Source: an uncultured Clostridia bacterium (GTDB lineage Bacteria > Bacillota > Clostridia > UMGS1810). Taken from it: a stretch of 9,782 nt of DNA. The stretch is from contig CALGRC010000237.1 of assembly GCA_937959315.1 (NCBI GenBank), positions 1-9,782 of the forward strand. Direction: 5' to 3'. A program made the position numbers and the translations under genes. Every line of letters begins with the position of its first letter. The first letter of the stretch is position 1. Shown one piece after another: positions 1 through 5,688 of this stretch. The notes under the pieces were generated by a model. That model was not told the origin of the DNA, made no database searches, and was given only the letters and a program-made list of their open reading frames with translations.

Positions 1-31
1 TTTTTTCCACCAGCTTTTCAATGCTCGCCAT
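1..31 (-). CDS. 5' end of a gene cut by the window edge; HicA-toxin-like N-terminus (alternative: tape measure)
   Basis: Only the first ten codons are visible (MASIEKLVEK). The ATG at 31 has a good ribosome binding site (GAGGTGAGG, about 3-12 nt upstream) and lies behind a consensus-like promoter with a 12-bp tandem repeat. The N-terminus resembles HicA mRNA-interferase toxins of Firmicutes, which often begin with a similar 'EKLxEK' helix. A private promoter with repeated operator-like DNA also suits a toxin-antitoxin pair. The alternative is the tape measure protein, which normally follows the tail chaperone and can start in a similar way. That a gene starts here is well supported; its identity is a guess from ten residues. 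Confidence 0.5.
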   Translation of the reverse strand, partial: MASIEKLVEK

Positions 32-48
32 GTCCTCACCTCATGTAT

Positions 49-72
49 ATATAGTATCATATATAGTATCAT
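49..72. repeat. Perfect 12-bp tandem repeat, two copies, inside a promoter
   Basis: The 12-mer atatagtatcat occurs twice head to tail (49-60 and 61-72). On the minus strand it fills most of the spacer and the -10 region of the promoter upstream of the left-edge gene. Twelve base pairs is close to one helical turn, so two protein subunits could bind on nearly the same face. An operator for an autoregulator such as a toxin-antitoxin repressor is inferred. Confidence 0.7.
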
Positions 73-79
73 TTGTCAA
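51..79 (-). promoter_or_regulatory. Promoter for the left-edge gene
   Basis: On the minus strand a perfect -35 TTGACA (79-74) is followed after 17 bp by TACTAT (56-51), a 4/6 match to the -10 consensus. The ribosome binding site and ATG of the left-edge gene follow within about 20 nt, so the 5' leader would be very short. The 12-bp tandem repeat offers shifted alternative -10 boxes. A promoter here in the middle of a phage late operon suggests independent expression of the next gene. Confidence 0.65.
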
Positions 80-81
80 GA
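74..81. repeat. Left copy of an 8-bp direct repeat bordering the cargo gene
   Basis: TGTCAAGA is found here and again at 1513-1520, in the same orientation on the two sides of the exonuclease-BRCT gene. Each copy includes the complement of a TTGACA -35 box, so part of the match is explained by promoter function. It may nevertheless mark recombination borders of the AT-rich insert. Confidence 0.4.
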
Positions 82-88
82 GGTATTT

Positions 89-1465
89 TCAAATTTTTTT
101 ATTTTTACCATAAAATATTCTTCCACTTAACAGGTTTTGGCGATACGAACAGTGTAAAAATATGTCTGGAATTGACTGCACACACTTTTTATTATCTGAA
201 CATTCTTCGTATCTTGAACAACACCCAATATCTTTTTGCGCCAAATCTTCAAAACATTCACAAATAAGTTTCGAAAATCCATCACTATAAATAGAAATAC
301 CATTTTCTTTGTCGTTCTTACTTACCAATATTCTTCCATCCGAAATTACGAATAATTTTAACAACGGCTTTTCTAAATATGTAATTGTATAATGTCTATA
401 TCCGTTTTGCGGCTTAAAAGTACGATATGAAATTGAATCAATAACATTCGCAATTCCATAAGTTATTACAAGTACCTCTGCTATTTTTGGCACCACATAT
501 TCCGTTACATTGTCACTGCCATTAACATTATCTATCATGTCATAAAAAACAGATTCAGGCATGATTTGAATATCATAGCCCGCAAGCATATATTGTTCCG
601 CTTTCTTTTGTTTGTTACTCTTTCCATCTTTTATGGTTTTGCAATAATCATTATTACCTAAAACAAGAATATTGGTATTTTTAGTTATATTGTCCCCACA
701 AACACCACCATAATCCGCAACGATTTGCATTGCTTCTTTTCGCGTCATTTTTTCAAGCGTGCCAGTAAATACACAAACTTTTCCATATAACGGATGTGAA
801 CAATCAAATTCTGTTTTTTCGGATTTTATATCACTTGCCCTTACATATGCCTTCCTTGTTGACATCAACTGGTGTACATCAATATTATTGTCCATCATGT
901 GTTTTTTCATAAATTCATAACACTGCATCGTTGTTAAACAGTCTGCAACTACCCTATGCTGGCCAACAATATCAATCTGCATCCTCTTTTTCAAATCTTT
1001 TAATCTATGATGTTGATACTCTGGAAAAAGCCGTCTGCTCATCCGCATTGTATCAACAAAATCACAGGAAAACGGATTTAATCCACATTCTATCACATTA
1101 TCATACAAAAAATTTACATCAAAATTTGCATTATGCCCAACTACTAACGAATCTCCAATAAACGAAATGTATTCATGAATCACTTGCTGTATGGATGGCA
1201 TACCTTGAACCATTTCATTGGTAATCCCCGTTAGTTCCACAACAAATTCATCTATGCGTATACCCGGATTTATCAATTGTTGATATGTATCCACTACCTC
1301 GCCATCTTTGACCTTAATCGCGCCAAGTTCAATAATTTTATCATACTGAGGAGACAATCCTGTTGTTTCCAAATCAATCACGACATAATCATCGGAAATT
1401 ACAAAAATGCTTTTTCCTTTGAAATCCCGCTTCGGTTTTGGTAAATTTAGAAATCCGTATTCCAT
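89..1465 (-). CDS. DnaQ-like DEDDh 3'-5' exonuclease with BRCT domain and Cys-rich C-terminus (phage cargo gene)
   Basis: A 458-residue protein with three parts. Residues about 26-190 form a DnaQ/epsilon-type exonuclease: ExoI VIDLETTG (D31, E33), ExoII HNANFD (D116), ExoIII H170 with D175. All four acidic residues and the histidine are present, so activity is expected. Residues about 226-310 form a BRCT domain (VCVFTGTLEKMTRKEA, then YGG) like that of NAD-dependent DNA ligase, a module that binds DNA ends or protein partners. The last 130 residues are unassigned and end in a cysteine cluster (C402, C404, C415, C416, C422, C428, C439), possibly zinc binding. The start is taken at 1465 (MEYGF), with AGGAGG 9 nt upstream; the in-frame ATG at 1501 lies inside the -10 box of the gene's own promoter. 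The gene is much more AT-rich than its phage neighbours and sits where tail genes are expected, so it looks acquired. No terminator is visible after it. Its role (repair, defence or counter-defence) is unknown. Confidence 0.9.
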   Translation of the reverse strand: MEYGFLNLPKPKRDFKGKSIFVISDDYVVIDLETTGLSPQYDKIIELGAIKVKDGEVVDTYQQLINPGIRIDEFVVELTGITNEMVQGMPSIQQVIHEYISFIGDSLVVGHNANFDVNFLYDNVIECGLNPFSCDFVDTMRMSRRLFPEYQHHRLKDLKKRMQIDIVGQHRVVADCLTTMQCYEFMKKHMMDNNIDVHQLMSTRKAYVRASDIKSEKTEFDCSHPLYGKVCVFTGTLEKMTRKEAMQIVADYGGVCGDNITKNTNILVLGNNDYCKTIKDGKSNKQKKAEQYMLAGYDIQIMPESVFYDMIDNVNGSDNVTEYVVPKIAEVLVITYGIANVIDSISYRTFKPQNGYRHYTITYLEKPLLKLFVISDGRILVSKNDKENGISIYSDGFSKLICECFEDLAQKDIGCCSRYEECSDNKKCVQSIPDIFLHCSYRQNLLSGRIFYGKNKKI

Positions 1466-1489
1466 TATAAACCGCCTCCTTTTGCCCTT

Positions 1490-1518
1490 ATCATACCTCA
1501 AAAGGAGTTACCTGTCAA
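1490..1518 (-). promoter_or_regulatory. Near-consensus promoter of the exonuclease-BRCT gene
   Basis: On the minus strand TTGACA (1518-1513, 6/6) is separated by 17 bp from TATGAT (1495-1490, 5/6). Transcription should start near 1483, just before the AGGAGG ribosome binding site and ATG at 1465. The -35 box contains the TGA stop of the T reading frame (1517-1515). The cargo gene can therefore be transcribed without the late operon, possibly also in a lysogen. Confidence 0.8.
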
Positions 1519-1520
1519 GA
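1513..1520. repeat. Right copy of the 8-bp direct repeat bordering the cargo gene
   Basis: Same TGTCAAGA octamer as at 74-81. It coincides with the junction between the end of the tail chaperone T frame and the AT-rich cargo segment. Confidence 0.4.
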
Positions 1521-1784
1521 CTTCCCAAACCGTTCCCTTAACCGTTTCCTGTCCGGTTTATCCTGCTGCAATATCCAGCAGTTTTCTAAATATTCCCGCC
1601 CGGCCTGCGTCTTTTGCAGGCTGTGGATTACCGCGTCATGCCGGTATATATAATAGTCTGTCATATCCAAATCCCCTACCGCTGTTATGGCAATGCCTGC
1701 ATAATCGGCCACCGCCTTATCCTCTGCGGTGTACACGTCAAATTTTAGCCGCCCGCTGCCGTCGTCATAGTAGGGGATATTCAG
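1515..1784 (-). CDS. Tail assembly chaperone T extension, read by -1 frameshift from G
   Basis: This 89-codon frame continues from the G gene after a -1 slip and has no start of its own with a convincing ribosome binding site. A GTG at 1736 exists but lies well inside the open frame. The residues after the slip (LNIPYYDDGSG, then DVYTAEDK) run without a stop to TGA at 1515, giving a GT fusion of about 188 residues. In lambda and many siphophages, G and GT bind the tape measure protein and recruit tail tube protein; the low ratio of GT to G matters for tail assembly. The family-typical position after the tube protein supports the call. The stop codon is embedded in the promoter of the next gene. 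Confidence 0.8.
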   Translation of the reverse strand: MNIPYYDDGSGRLKFDVYTAEDKAVADYAGIAITAVGDLDMTDYYIYRHDAVIHSLQKTQAGREYLENCWILQQDKPDRKRLRERFGKS

Positions 1785-2080
1785 TTTGGGTCGTTTTTCA
1801 CCCCGCGCACCCAGTCAAAATAGCGGCCTATCAGCACCGCAGCAATATCCGTTTCAAACTGCTCGTCTATCTGCTTTCTGGTAAACTTTTTGCCTTCCCT
1901 GTTTTTGTTGACGATCAGCAGCAGCATGTCCGTCACCATATCCACGCTGGCTCCGCCGCTCTTCATCATGTCCTCTAATTGCCGCAATGTTTTTATCTTT
2001 GGCGGCTCCAACTGTACCGCTGTCCCGTCCGGAAGCGTCACGTCAAATACCTGCCGCCGAAACTGTGCCAAATCCAGCAT
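1781..2080 (-). CDS. Tail assembly chaperone G (short form)
   Basis: A 99-residue protein between the major tail tube gene and the frameshifted T frame, which is the lambda gpG position. It begins MLDLAQFRRQVFDVTLPDG, has a central helical stretch (about residues 45-60, DMVTDMLLLIVNKN) and ends VKNDPN at the slippery site. Length, position and the -1 slip are the main evidence; sequence similarity within this family is low. The start has a GGGGTGG ribosome binding site a few nt upstream. It is cytoplasmic, acts in tail assembly and is not part of the virion. Confidence 0.8.
   Translation of the reverse strand: MLDLAQFRRQVFDVTLPDGTAVQLEPPKIKTLRQLEDMMKSGGASVDMVTDMLLLIVNKNREGKKFTRKQIDEQFETDIAAVLIGRYFDWVRGVKNDPN
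1784..1790 (-). promoter_or_regulatory. Programmed -1 ribosomal frameshift site C CCA AAC
   Basis: The heptamer CCCAAAC reads C CCA AAC in the G frame, an exact X XXY YYZ slippery pattern. It is the last sense sequence before the G stop TGA (1783-1781). Slipping back one base lets both tRNAs re-pair (CCC AAA) and opens the T frame. I see no strong pseudoknot downstream; the adjacent stop codon could itself help by pausing the ribosome. Confidence 0.85.
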
Positions 2081-2111
2081 ATATCCACCCCGTTTTCAGA
2101 TAATGATAGGC

Positions 2112-2132
2112 GGGCGGGGGATTACCCCGCCC
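2112..2132 (-). other. Strong GC hairpin between tail tube gene and G
   Basis: A perfect 8-bp stem GGGCGGGG / CCCCGCCC with a 5-nt loop lies in the 62-nt gap after the tube protein gene. There is no U-run after it on either strand, so it is not a standard intrinsic terminator. It probably stabilises the 3' end of the tube mRNA or partly attenuates transcription; that is inference. Confidence 0.65.
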
Positions 2133-2142
2133 ATTCCACAGC

Positions 2143-2709
2143 TCAAGCCCCGGTTTTAATCTCCGGCGCGTCCTCCTCATATAAAATTAAAGTCCCATCC
2201 GCATCCTGCGGCAATGCCTTAAATTCCGCGTTGGTAACCGTCTCCTGGTCTTTGACAAACGCCAGCGCAAACCCTGCCTGGTTGCTGCCGACAATGGTTA
2301 CGCGAATGTCACCGTCCGCCGGGTCGGAATACAGGAACCGCAGCAGGTATTTCTTGCGGTCATAGTTGCCAACCCCGCCGATTTTCATTGTCCGTTTCCC
2401 TTCCGTGGTGTCCTCCGTCACGCGCGCCGTTGCAGAAAGCGCCGCCAGCGTGTTGGCGTTCCATGTCATGACGCCGCTGCTTAACACCGCTTCTTCCTCG
2501 GTGATAATACGCTTTGCCACCTTGCCCAAATCGTCTGTTGCATCGTAAAAGGTCGGCGTGTAGGTCAGCGTCGCGCCGTTTTTGATATATCCCAGCAGGT
2601 TTGCCTCCGTTTCAATCACCGTGCTCTCCGGGATTTCCCCGTCAAACTCCGTAATGTACAACAGCCCGCTGCCCAGTACAATCCGTTCATTTGTCTTTTC
2701 GTTCGCCAT
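2143..2709 (-). CDS. Major tail tube protein
   Basis: A 188-residue protein of the Firmicute siphophage tail-tube type, starting with a MANEKTNER-like N-terminus followed by GSGLLYITEFDGEIP. It is rich in beta-forming stretches (for example GYIKNGATLTYTP, KYLLRFLYSD, GDIRVTIVGSN) and ends in an acidic tail. It polymerises into the tail tube through which DNA passes. It sits between the tail-completion gene and the G chaperone, the standard place. The start has AAAGGGG about 10 nt upstream and lies 2 nt after the preceding stop. The strong hairpin behind it fits a highly expressed structural gene. Confidence 0.88.
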   Translation of the reverse strand: MANEKTNERIVLGSGLLYITEFDGEIPESTVIETEANLLGYIKNGATLTYTPTFYDATDDLGKVAKRIITEEEAVLSSGVMTWNANTLAALSATARVTEDTTEGKRTMKIGGVGNYDRKKYLLRFLYSDPADGDIRVTIVGSNQAGFALAFVKDQETVTNAEFKALPQDADGTLILYEEDAPEIKTGA

Positions 2710-2711
2710 GT

Positions 2712-3035
2712 TTATGTATCCCCTTTCTCTATCAGTTCCAAATCATAACTCACCTGGTACATTTCCTCGCTGTCCAGCCACAGCTTGGTTTTGTCAAACG
2801 CACACCCGTCCAAAACCGCTTCCAGCCTGGCTTCCAAATCCGGCATGCTATCCTCGGTACACAGGTACACCCGCACATACCGCCGCAGGCCAAAATTTTT
2901 TGCGTCTGCGCTGATACTCTCGCTCTCGTCGTCAATGTATACCACATACGGCGGGCTGACCTTTTGGATAAAATGGTGATAAGCGCACGGGATGCCCAGC
3001 GTTTTCAGTTTTTCATATAATTCATCCAGTCCCAT
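2712..3035 (-). CDS. Tail completion / tail terminator protein
   Basis: A 107-residue protein beginning MGLDELYEKLKTLGIP with the central motif PPYVVYIDDESE and later YVRVYLCTEDSMPDLEARLE. This pattern is that of the tail terminator or tail-to-head joining proteins of clostridial siphophages (lambda gpU / SPP1 gp17 role), which cap the finished tail tube. The gene overlaps the gp10-like gene by 14 nt and has GAGGAGG 7 nt before its ATG. The exact subfamily is inferred from gene order as much as from sequence. Confidence 0.75.
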   Translation of the reverse strand: MGLDELYEKLKTLGIPCAYHHFIQKVSPPYVVYIDDESESISADAKNFGLRRYVRVYLCTEDSMPDLEARLEAVLDGCAFDKTKLWLDSEEMYQVSYDLELIEKGDT

Positions 3036-3399
3036 TCAGCCGCCTCCTCATGCGCTCGTCCAATTCTTCTACCTTTTTTTGCGCTTTGCTCCAATGCGGG
3101 TAGGCTTTGGTGCTTCCCGTGCCATTATGTATCACATGTCCGTATTCCAAAAGGTGCGTCAATCGGTATTCCTTGTTGGCTACTACATTCCGCTTGTATC
3201 CCCTGCCCTTCGCCACATTCCTTTTATAAAACGACTTTGCATATTTTCCTGTGCGCTTTGGGATAACCGGGTCATTGGAAAGGTCGTAAAGGACTTCGCC
3301 CGTCAATGCGTCAATTTCATACTGCATTGCCTCGTCCACTTCTTCGGCATATTCGTTCAGTTCCTTCATGATTTCATGCGCCAAATCTACGACATCCAT
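3022..3399 (-). CDS. HK97 gp10-like head-tail / tail-completion protein
   Basis: A 125-residue protein with the HK97 gp10 signature: a helical N-terminus (AHEIMKELNEYAEEVDEAM), the segment PKRTGKYAKSF, then YRLTHLLEYGHVIHNGTG and AYPHWSKAQKKVEEL. The LLEYGH and RTGK motifs are the most typical part. Members join the tail to the connector or help to complete the tail. The ATG is one nt beyond the stop of the head-closure gene, with a G-rich ribosome binding site. Confidence 0.85.
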   Translation of the reverse strand: MDVVDLAHEIMKELNEYAEEVDEAMQYEIDALTGEVLYDLSNDPVIPKRTGKYAKSFYKRNVAKGRGYKRNVVANKEYRLTHLLEYGHVIHNGTGSTKAYPHWSKAQKKVEELDERMRRRLNGTG

Positions 3400-3400
3400 A

Positions 3401-3706
3401 TCAAACCCCCGCTTTCCCGTTTAAGTACAGTTCGGTCTTTTCGTCGTCACGGTCATAGGTGCGGTAGACGTTGTAGCGCTCCCCGTCCAGCTCCACAGCG
3501 TCTTCCCCGTCATATTCAAACGTCCACACCACCAGCACCCGCTCCGGCTTTAACCCGGCCGCCCCCGCTGCAAAAAATTCCTTTTGCCCCGCGCTGTACT
3601 CATTGGCATAGACGGTGCGGCGGGTTTCCTGCACGCTCTGGTTGCCGTACTTGTCAAACGTATACCCGCCTGCGCCAATGAGCGTAACTTCCATCTCACG
3701 CACGGT
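3401..3706 (-). CDS. Head closure / head-tail adaptor protein
   Basis: A roughly 101-residue protein (VREMEVTLIG, then KYGNQSVQETRRTVYANEYSAGQ, VLVVWTFEYDGEDAVELDG, YNVYRTYDRDDEKTELYL). The order (beta strands, 'V-A' turn, W-x-x-E-Y, then an E-L-Y-L end) fits phage head closure proteins (SPP1 gp16 / HK97 adaptor type) that plug the connector after packaging. The frame is open to 3805 but upstream codons lie within the gp6-like gene. I chose GTG at 3706, about 5 nt after AGGTGA; ATG at 3694, just after the upstream stop, is the alternative. Confidence 0.78.
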   Translation of the reverse strand, partial: TVREMEVTLIGAGGYTFDKYGNQSVQETRRTVYANEYSAGQKEFFAAGAAGLKPERVLVVWTFEYDGEDAVELDGERYNVYRTYDRDDEKTELYLNGKAGV

Positions 3707-3956
3707 AATCACCTGCCAGCGACAAAGATATTTTGAGCGCCTGATAGGACTGCTCGTATTGCACAGCATCCGGGTTAGAGCCAAAATATGCCTTGCAGTA
3801 TACAATTACTGCCCGGACAATTAAGGGGTCGTCCGTGTTATCCGTTTTCACGCCGGACAACCCCAAATCCGCCACACAAGCGGCAATCAACCCGTTGAGC
3901 TCGTCGTCGAAGGCATCTGTTTTGATGCGCAAGGCCATCTTTACCGCTTCCAGCAT
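3696..3956 (-). CDS. gp6-like head-tail connector protein
   Basis: An 86-residue mostly helical protein beginning MLEAVKMALRIKTDAFDDEL, followed by ADLGLSGV, DPLIVRAVIVYCKAYFG and a YEQSYQALKISLSLAG end. This is the usual layout of gp6-like connector proteins that form a ring under the portal. AGGAGGGG lies 7 nt before the ATG. It is placed directly after the capsid gene and overlaps the head-closure gene, as in most HK97-like head modules. Confidence 0.85.
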   Translation of the reverse strand: MLEAVKMALRIKTDAFDDELNGLIAACVADLGLSGVKTDNTDDPLIVRAVIVYCKAYFGSNPDAVQYEQSYQALKISLSLAGDYRA

Positions 3957-3970
3957 GGCTTGCCCCTCCT

Positions 3971-5098
3971 TTAGCCGGCAGAGGCCGTTTTCATAGTCAG
4001 CAATGTAAACGCCTTGTCGTCAATCAACGCGCCCTCGCCGCGCGCATATCCGCTGTATACAATGCTGTGTGTCTTAATGTCGCGGTCGGTATCCACCATG
4101 ATGTCATGTACCATGTTGTACACCACTTTTTTGCTGTCGCCAATCAGGATTTCACCATCTGCCAATGATTCCTCCACTTTGACCGTTCCTCCCAGCAGTA
4201 CGCCGTTGGCCCCTGCCTGCGCCGACGGCTGGTAAATGGGACGCCCTGTGGTGTCCACCATCGACACAATCTGGTTATACAGCGTCGCATAGTTGACGTA
4301 TACTATCACATTATTGGCACGTTTGAGCAATCCGAACGCCTTTGCAACATCCTTATAGGCCAGCTCGGTTGCCGCACTGGTGATTTTGTTGGCTGTGTTG
4401 ACACCGCCCTTTACCGTACTGATTACATCATCTGCCAGCGCCTCGCCAATGTTGGTGCTGATTTCGTTCACCAGGTAACTTTCCAGCGCATCGATGCTCA
4501 TTGCCGCCATCGCATATGAAATATTGATGGTCTTTGCAAAATCATTGCCGGACAGCGTAACCTTTGCAAAGGTGTTCTGCTCATCGGTTGCAGCCGTATT
4601 TTCGCTTGTCTTTGCAGCTTTTCCGGCCTTAATTTCCGTATGTTTAACCACCTCTAAAATGGTGCCGGTACGGTAGATGGTAATATCGCCCATAATGGCA
4701 TGCTGCTGCGACACCAAGTCCCAAATCTGGTTGAGCATGGTGGTTGGCAGCACCGCGCCGGTATTGGCCGTGGTGTGCGTATAAGCGCGCCGCTCCACGT
4801 CAGACAAATCCTTGTCCAGCATGGTTTTTAAAAACGCGCTGCGGTATTCCGGCGAATCCGCGCCGTAGGTGCGTTCCTCTTTTTTATCCTCCGGGAATGC
4901 CCGCACCACCGTTCCAGCTTTCCCATCTGTAATATCCGCAAGCAATGCTTTTCGCTTTTCCGCCGCGTCCAAAATGCCCTTGCGCTCCTCTTTCAAAGCT
5001 TGCACTTCCGTCTCCAGCGCATCCAAATCCGCGCCGTCCTGCTCTACTTCTGCCGCAATTGCCGACATCCGTTCCTCAATTTCCGTCAATCTGCTCAT
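3971..5098 (-). CDS. HK97-fold major capsid protein
   Basis: A 375-residue capsid precursor. Residues 1-60 are a charged coiled-coil delta domain (ERMSAIAAEVEQ, LETEVQALKEERKGIL) that scaffolds procapsid assembly and is expected to be removed by the neighbouring protease; the cut lies probably between about 60 and 90. The rest has the HK97-fold pattern: TGAVLPTTMLNQIWDLV, GTILEVVKHTE, DFAKTINISYAMAAMSIDALESYLVNEI, a P-domain segment GLLKRANNVIVYVNYATL, DTTGRPIYQP and an IYSGYARG-like strand near the end (IVYSGYARGEGALID). The ATG overlaps the protease stop as ATGA, implying translational coupling. Confidence 0.95.
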   Translation of the reverse strand: MSRLTEIEERMSAIAAEVEQDGADLDALETEVQALKEERKGILDAAEKRKALLADITDGKAGTVVRAFPEDKKEERTYGADSPEYRSAFLKTMLDKDLSDVERRAYTHTTANTGAVLPTTMLNQIWDLVSQQHAIMGDITIYRTGTILEVVKHTEIKAGKAAKTSENTAATDEQNTFAKVTLSGNDFAKTINISYAMAAMSIDALESYLVNEISTNIGEALADDVISTVKGGVNTANKITSAATELAYKDVAKAFGLLKRANNVIVYVNYATLYNQIVSMVDTTGRPIYQPSAQAGANGVLLGGTVKVEESLADGEILIGDSKKVVYNMVHDIMVDTDRDIKTHSIVYSGYARGEGALIDDKAFTLLTMKTASAG

Positions 5099-5688
5099 AC
5101 TTCTACCTCCAGTAATAGTTTGATTTTCTGCCTTTTCCGCGCCAGCGCCTCCCGCCGCTCAGCGTCAATCACTCCGTCAACCCAAGCACGCGCAGCTATA
5201 TCTGTATCGCCGTTTGCCGGTATGCTCACGGCGGATACATCGTACACCTTTTTGATTTTCTCTATCGTCCGCGTATGCGTCTGCCTGTCATAGCTTTCCT
5301 CCGCTATGGTAAACGCCCACGACATCTTTGTAATAAGCCCGTTCCGGATTTCCTCGTACAAATCTTTTGCCGCCGCCGACTTAGACAAGTCCGCGCAAAT
5401 TTTCAGCCCGTGCGCATCCGCCTCCAACGAGAGCGTACCGTTAGACAGCCGCGCCATCACCTTGCCCATATGGTCGTACTGCATAATCACGTCGCTTACG
5501 TCCGCGCCGTCCAAAGCACCCCGCGCAATTTTTTCAAAGTATTGCACACCGTCTATTTCATACAGCACATACGGCGTGTCAAATGTGGTCGCATACCCTT
5601 CCACGCAAAACCCGGCGTCACCCTTCCGCTCTGTCTGCGGTTCCAGCAGCCCCGCCATCCGGTATTCCCTGCCCCTGCATATCGGCAT
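5095..5688 (-). CDS. HK97-family prohead protease
   Basis: A serine protease (peptidase U35/S78 family) that trims capsid and scaffold in the procapsid. From the start at 5688 (MPICRGREYRMAG) it has 197 residues. Family features are GYATTFDT, YDHMG (His at about residue 73, candidate catalytic), NGLITKMSWAF (Ser at about 123) and YDVSAVSIPANGDT; the acidic partner may be the Glu in TIEKIKKV or the Asp of YDVS. The in-frame ATG at 5724 is possible, but the one at 5688 has GGAGG 8 nt upstream. Even so the gene overlaps the portal gene by 71 nt in a different frame. It ends in ATGA shared with the capsid start. Confidence 0.92.
   Translation of the reverse strand: MPICRGREYRMAGLLEPQTERKGDAGFCVEGYATTFDTPYVLYEIDGVQYFEKIARGALDGADVSDVIMQYDHMGKVMARLSNGTLSLEADAHGLKICADLSKSAAAKDLYEEIRNGLITKMSWAFTIAEESYDRQTHTRTIEKIKKVYDVSAVSIPANGDTDIAARAWVDGVIDAERREALARKRQKIKLLLEVEV

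Noticed and set aside
1466..1501. Longer start (ATG at 1501) for the exonuclease-BRCT gene
   Set aside because: This ATG is part of the predicted -10 box TATGAT, upstream of the transcription start; the ATG at 1465 has an ideal AGGAGG.
1515..1736. Independent 73-codon gene starting with GTG at 1736
   Set aside because: The frame is open up to the slippery site at 1784-1790, and the GTG has no ribosome binding site; better explained as the T extension of G.
1791..1800. Alternative slippery run AAAAAC just upstream of CCCAAAC
   Set aside because: In the G frame it reads G AAA AAC, which breaks the X XXY YYZ pattern; C CCA AAC fits exactly.
2992..3681. 229-codon plus-strand ORF opposite the connector genes
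   Set aside because: Spans three minus-strand genes and their junctions; Arg/Pro/His-rich shadow translation.
3707..3805. Upstream extension of the head-closure gene to 3805
   Set aside because: It would lie wholly inside the gp6-like gene and adds residues (MYTARHILALTRML) not typical of this family; a start with ribosome binding site exists at 3706.
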